A stretch of DNA of 64,000 bases from a bacterium (GTDB taxonomy: Bacteria > Zhuqueibacterota > Zhuqueibacteria > Zhuqueibacterales > Geothermadaptataceae): NCBI GenBank assembly GCA_024275575.1, contig JAJRYV010000101.1, forward strand, positions 1 to 64,000, read 5' to 3'. Within the stretch, counting starts at the first letter, position 1. The number at the start of each line of letters is the position of its first letter. Below, one piece after another: positions 61,760 to 64,000 of the stretch. A model generated the notes under the pieces. That model did not search any database and was not told where the DNA came from. It saw only the letters and a list, made by a program, of their open reading frames with translations. Made by a program: the position numbers and the translations under genes.

Positions 61760-62551
61760 ATGGATTTTGGATTAGATAAAAAACATGCGTTTGTCGCAGC
61801 AGCGAGTCGGGGACTGGGTTTCGCGGCAGCGTTGGAGCTGGCGCGTGAAGGAGCGAATGTAACGATCTGTGGCCGCAAGCGGGCAACGATTGAGGCCGCT
61901 GCAGCAAAAATTCGGCAGGCGGCTTCAGCAACTGTTTTTGCAGTCAAAGCAGATGTGGCGGTTGCTTCGGAAATCGAAAACGCCATCGTCGCGGCGCAGC
62001 AAAAATTCGGTCCGGTGGAAATTCTCGTCACCAATGCCGGAGGGCCGCCGCCGGGATTTTTTGCCGATATCAGCGAAGAAAACTGGCAACGCGGTTTTGA
62101 GTTGACACTCATGAGTACCGTGCGCCTCATTCGAACCGTGCTGCCAGATATGAAAAAACAGAATTGGGGGCGCATCGTCAATATCACCAGCGTTTCCGTG
62201 AAACAGCCGATTCAGGGCTTGTTTCTCTCCAACGCCTTGCGGCCGGGTATCATCGGCATGGCGAAATCGCTGGCGGACGAACTGGCGCCACACAGCATCA
62301 CTATCAATAATGTTTGTCCGGGCTGGACTGATACAGAGCGCGTCGGCGAAATTTTGCGGGCACGAACCGCTGTCGGCGATGGCAGTTTAGCAGATGAGAT
62401 GCAAAAGATCACGCAATCAATCCCCATGGGGCGCATGGGCAAACCGGCTGAATTGGCTGCCACTATCGCATTTCTATGCTCTGTGCGCGCAAGTTACATC
62501 ACCGGTGTTTCAATACAAATTGATGGCGGTGCCTTTCGCGGATTGATGTAG
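61760..62551 (+). CDS. SDR family protein with atypical active site
   Basis: This 263-residue protein has a complete NAD(P)-binding Rossmann part (AAASRGLGFA, NAGGPPPG). At the active site it reads ITSVSVKQPI, then LFLSNALRPG instead of the usual YxxxK. The catalytic tyrosine and lysine are therefore not in their normal form, as in a known SDR subgroup with LxxSNxxR. It may bind a dinucleotide without classic catalysis, or use other residues. AGAGAGG lies before the ATG at 61760; a TTG nine codons upstream is less likely. It is flanked by repeat copies. Confidence 0.75.
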   Translation: MDFGLDKKHAFVAAASRGLGFAAALELAREGANVTICGRKRATIEAAAAKIRQAASATVFAVKADVAVASEIENAIVAAQQKFGPVEILVTNAGGPPPGFFADISEENWQRGFELTLMSTVRLIRTVLPDMKKQNWGRIVNITSVSVKQPIQGLFLSNALRPGIIGMAKSLADELAPHSITINNVCPGWTDTERVGEILRARTAVGDGSLADEMQKITQSIPMGRMGKPAELAATIAFLCSVRASYITGVSIQIDGGAFRGLM

Positions 62552-62578
62552 TTCTGTTCAAAACACATTTTGCTATTC

Positions 62579-62700
62579 AGCGTGTGCGCGAGAAGCGCTC
62601 CCTGAGCTTGCCGAGGGAAGACGTGTTTCGGACAAGATGAGAGGATGCTCCCGCTTCGGCAAGCCCAGCGTCCGCATTGTGCGCTGTACAGATACCTTTT
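62579..62700. repeat. Dispersed repeat, copy B
   Basis: Second copy of the element at 60619-60761, somewhat shorter. It keeps CCCTGAGCTTGCCGAGG and CCCGCTTCGGCAAGCCCAG as imperfect inverted arms and the TTTCGGACAAG and GATACCTTTT words. The two copies bracket a hydrolase and an SDR gene. Confidence 0.75.
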
Positions 62701-62825
62701 GCTTGACTTTAGATATTAATTAATTTAAATTTACAGACACTTATATCTGGGCATAATTATAAAATTTACCTGTCAACCATATTCTTCCATTCAAGGTTAT
62801 CGCTGGTAATAGACCGAGGAAAATA

Positions 62826-63602
62826 ATGAAAAAACATATTCTTACGCTCATCTTTTTAGCATTGCCAACATTCGTTCACTCGCAGGGTTTGAATGTCAAT
62901 CCCCGCTATCTCGTTAGTATTCCCATCGCCTCAACCCTGCCGCGGGCAAGTTTTGATTTGAGCATGCGCAATTTTGCCCACGGCGGTATGCTTGCCGGTC
63001 TCGAAGTTGGGATGACGGAACGTTTCATGTTCGGTGTGAGCTTTGGTGGTATCAATGTTCTGGGAGAAGATGATGTCGACTGGCACCCGTTCGCCGGTGC
63101 TTCCGCACGTTTTCAGGTCGTTCGTGAAACTTATACTTTACCATCATTATCCATCGGATTTGATTCGCAGGGCCTCGGCAGTTATCGGCAGAAATACAAA
63201 CGCTTTGAAAGGAAATCCCGGGGTTTTTTTGCGGTTGTGAGCAAGGTTTACGAAGTCTTTGATCACCTCAGTTGCACTGTGGGGCTGAATTATTCGCTCG
63301 AAACGTACGATAAAGATGATGATGTGAATATTTTCACCGGAATCGAGCTGGGGCTTTCAACTGACCTGGCGATGATGGTTGAATATGACTTTGCCCTGAA
63401 TGATAATAGCGAAGAGCTCTCCCGTGTTTTAGACGAATACGGCAATCCTGTCGCCGGCCGTGGCGATGGTTATCTCAACCTCGGTTTTCGCTATCGCATT
63501 AAAAATGCAGTTTACTTTGAAGCGAATCTGATCGATTTGACCGAGAATAAATTTAAGGGCACGCGGCGATCGATCAAGATTACTTATTTTGAGTTTTTCT
63601 AA
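62826..63602 (+). CDS. YjbH-like outer-membrane beta-barrel protein
   Basis: This 258-residue protein has a signal peptide ending in HSQG and strand-rich sequence with many aromatic residues and alternating polarity, as in outer-membrane barrels. The start of the mature part, NPRYLVSIPIASTLPRASF, resembles YjbH-domain proteins, which in other bacteria take part in exopolysaccharide export. GAGGAAAA precedes the ATG. A lipoprotein gene follows 12 bases later and is probably co-transcribed. The function is inferred only from the fold family. Confidence 0.65.
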   Translation: MKKHILTLIFLALPTFVHSQGLNVNPRYLVSIPIASTLPRASFDLSMRNFAHGGMLAGLEVGMTERFMFGVSFGGINVLGEDDVDWHPFAGASARFQVVRETYTLPSLSIGFDSQGLGSYRQKYKRFERKSRGFFAVVSKVYEVFDHLSCTVGLNYSLETYDKDDDVNIFTGIELGLSTDLAMMVEYDFALNDNSEELSRVLDEYGNPVAGRGDGYLNLGFRYRIKNAVYFEANLIDLTENKFKGTRRSIKITYFEFF

Positions 63603-63614
63603 CGAGTCCAGGAT

Positions 63615-64000
63615 ATGAAAATAAAATATTGCTTAATAATCACCGCTATATTTTCACTCATTTTGATGACAGGCTGCTATACTTTGCTGAAGCACCCGAC
63701 GCTGCAGAATGACAGCCGCCAGAGCAACAGTTTTGGTGAAGTTGAACCGGTGCAGTACCGCTCCGATTGTATTCAATGTCATGTCAGTTCGGAAGATTAT
63801 TATAATAGCACACTTTCTTACGGCCATTATTATCAGCAAAGCTCGGACAGATGGCTTTTCTATTACGATTCACCGTGGTGGGTACAGCCGTTTTACTACG
63901 GCGGCAGCAGTGCAACAGAAGGGAGCGGACAAACCGTTAATCCGCGAAAGTTCGGTCGTCGTGGTGTTACAAATACCGATGCCGCCGCGCAAACCTCCGG
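63615..64000 (+). CDS. Lipoprotein with one CxxCH motif, cut by the window end
   Basis: The reading frame starts at 63615 and runs off the window with no stop after 128 complete codons. It has a lipoprotein signal with lipobox LMTGC and a single CIQCH heme-type motif (residues 54-58). A tyrosine/serine-rich stretch with little predicted structure follows. A CxxCH in a lipoprotein may bind one c-type heme. It follows the outer-membrane barrel gene by 12 bases. Confidence 0.7.
   Translation, partial: MKIKYCLIITAIFSLILMTGCYTLLKHPTLQNDSRQSNSFGEVEPVQYRSDCIQCHVSSEDYYNSTLSYGHYYQQSSDRWLFYYDSPWWVQPFYYGGSSATEGSGQTVNPRKFGRRGVTNTDAAAQTS

Noticed and set aside
1-64000. CRISPR array, tRNA or rRNA genes
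   Set aside because: No regularly spaced repeats and no cloverleaf or conserved rRNA segments were recognised by reading. A tRNA or CRISPR search program was not available.

Overview
The window looks like part of a chromosome from an uncultured or little-studied member of the Fibrobacteres-Chlorobi-Bacteroidetes (FCB) sphere, most plausibly a candidate phylum such as KSB1 or Calditrichota. This is an inference. It rests on secreted enzymes with C-terminal tails of the NYPNPFNP / GxYFLxxx type (FlgD-like, 'type A sorting domain' style), a TonB-dependent receptor with a carboxypeptidase-like plug extension, and a Gram-negative envelope protein set. I see no rRNA, tRNA, CRISPR array or prophage. 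TAA, TAG and TGA all end intact genes, so there is no sign of a recoded genetic code.

Layout. 0.4-6.7 kb: a molybdenum hydroxylase of the selenium-dependent xanthine dehydrogenase type, a KtrB/KtrA potassium uptake pair and threonine synthase. 7-21.3 kb: a secreted-enzyme island with two TIM-barrel glycosidase-like proteins, a penicillin-acylase-type Ntn hydrolase, an AAA/DUF4143 ATPase, a polysaccharide lyase, a decayed copy of one glycosidase gene and a TonB-dependent receptor. Nearly all the secreted products share the same C-terminal tail, so this resembles a polysaccharide-use locus without SusD. 21.5-26.6 kb: an aminotransferase, an acyl-CoA synthetase, and a CPA2 antiporter coupled to a CBS-domain protein.

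26.7-33 kb (minus strand): a complete 2-aminoethylphosphonate operon. In transcription order it is LicD, PEP mutase, phosphonopyruvate decarboxylase, a PntC cytidylyltransferase joined to AEP transaminase, CDP-alcohol phosphotransferase and a histidine phosphatase. The cytidylyltransferase and transaminase form one reading frame of a known fusion type, cut by a single in-frame TAA. 33.2-38.2 kb (minus strand): a mercury operon with an ArsR-type regulator and its operator, MerT, MerA, a double-HMA protein, an outer-membrane protein and an NHL lipoprotein.

38.4-49.7 kb (plus strand): an unusual redox and thiol gene set. It comprises a NuoE-NuoF-ferredoxin fusion, a GltD-like flavoprotein that lacks its NAD(P)-binding domain, a cysteine desulfurase, a membrane-anchored ArsF-like thioredoxin-fold protein, an ArsG/CcdA-like membrane protein and two PQQ-type beta-propellers. 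An AT-rich type II restriction-modification pair sits inside it, and both of its genes carry in-frame stops. I regard this set and the phosphonate operon as the strongest candidates for an undescribed or variant system.

49.8-64 kb: an SDR, proton-translocating transhydrogenase (three genes), an ArsN2-like acetyltransferase, a threonine-dehydrogenase-like SDR, a ZIP transporter, MarR, a methyltransferase, an SMC-like coiled-coil protein without a P-loop, two genes flanked by a dispersed repeat, a YjbH-like outer-membrane protein and a truncated CxxCH lipoprotein.
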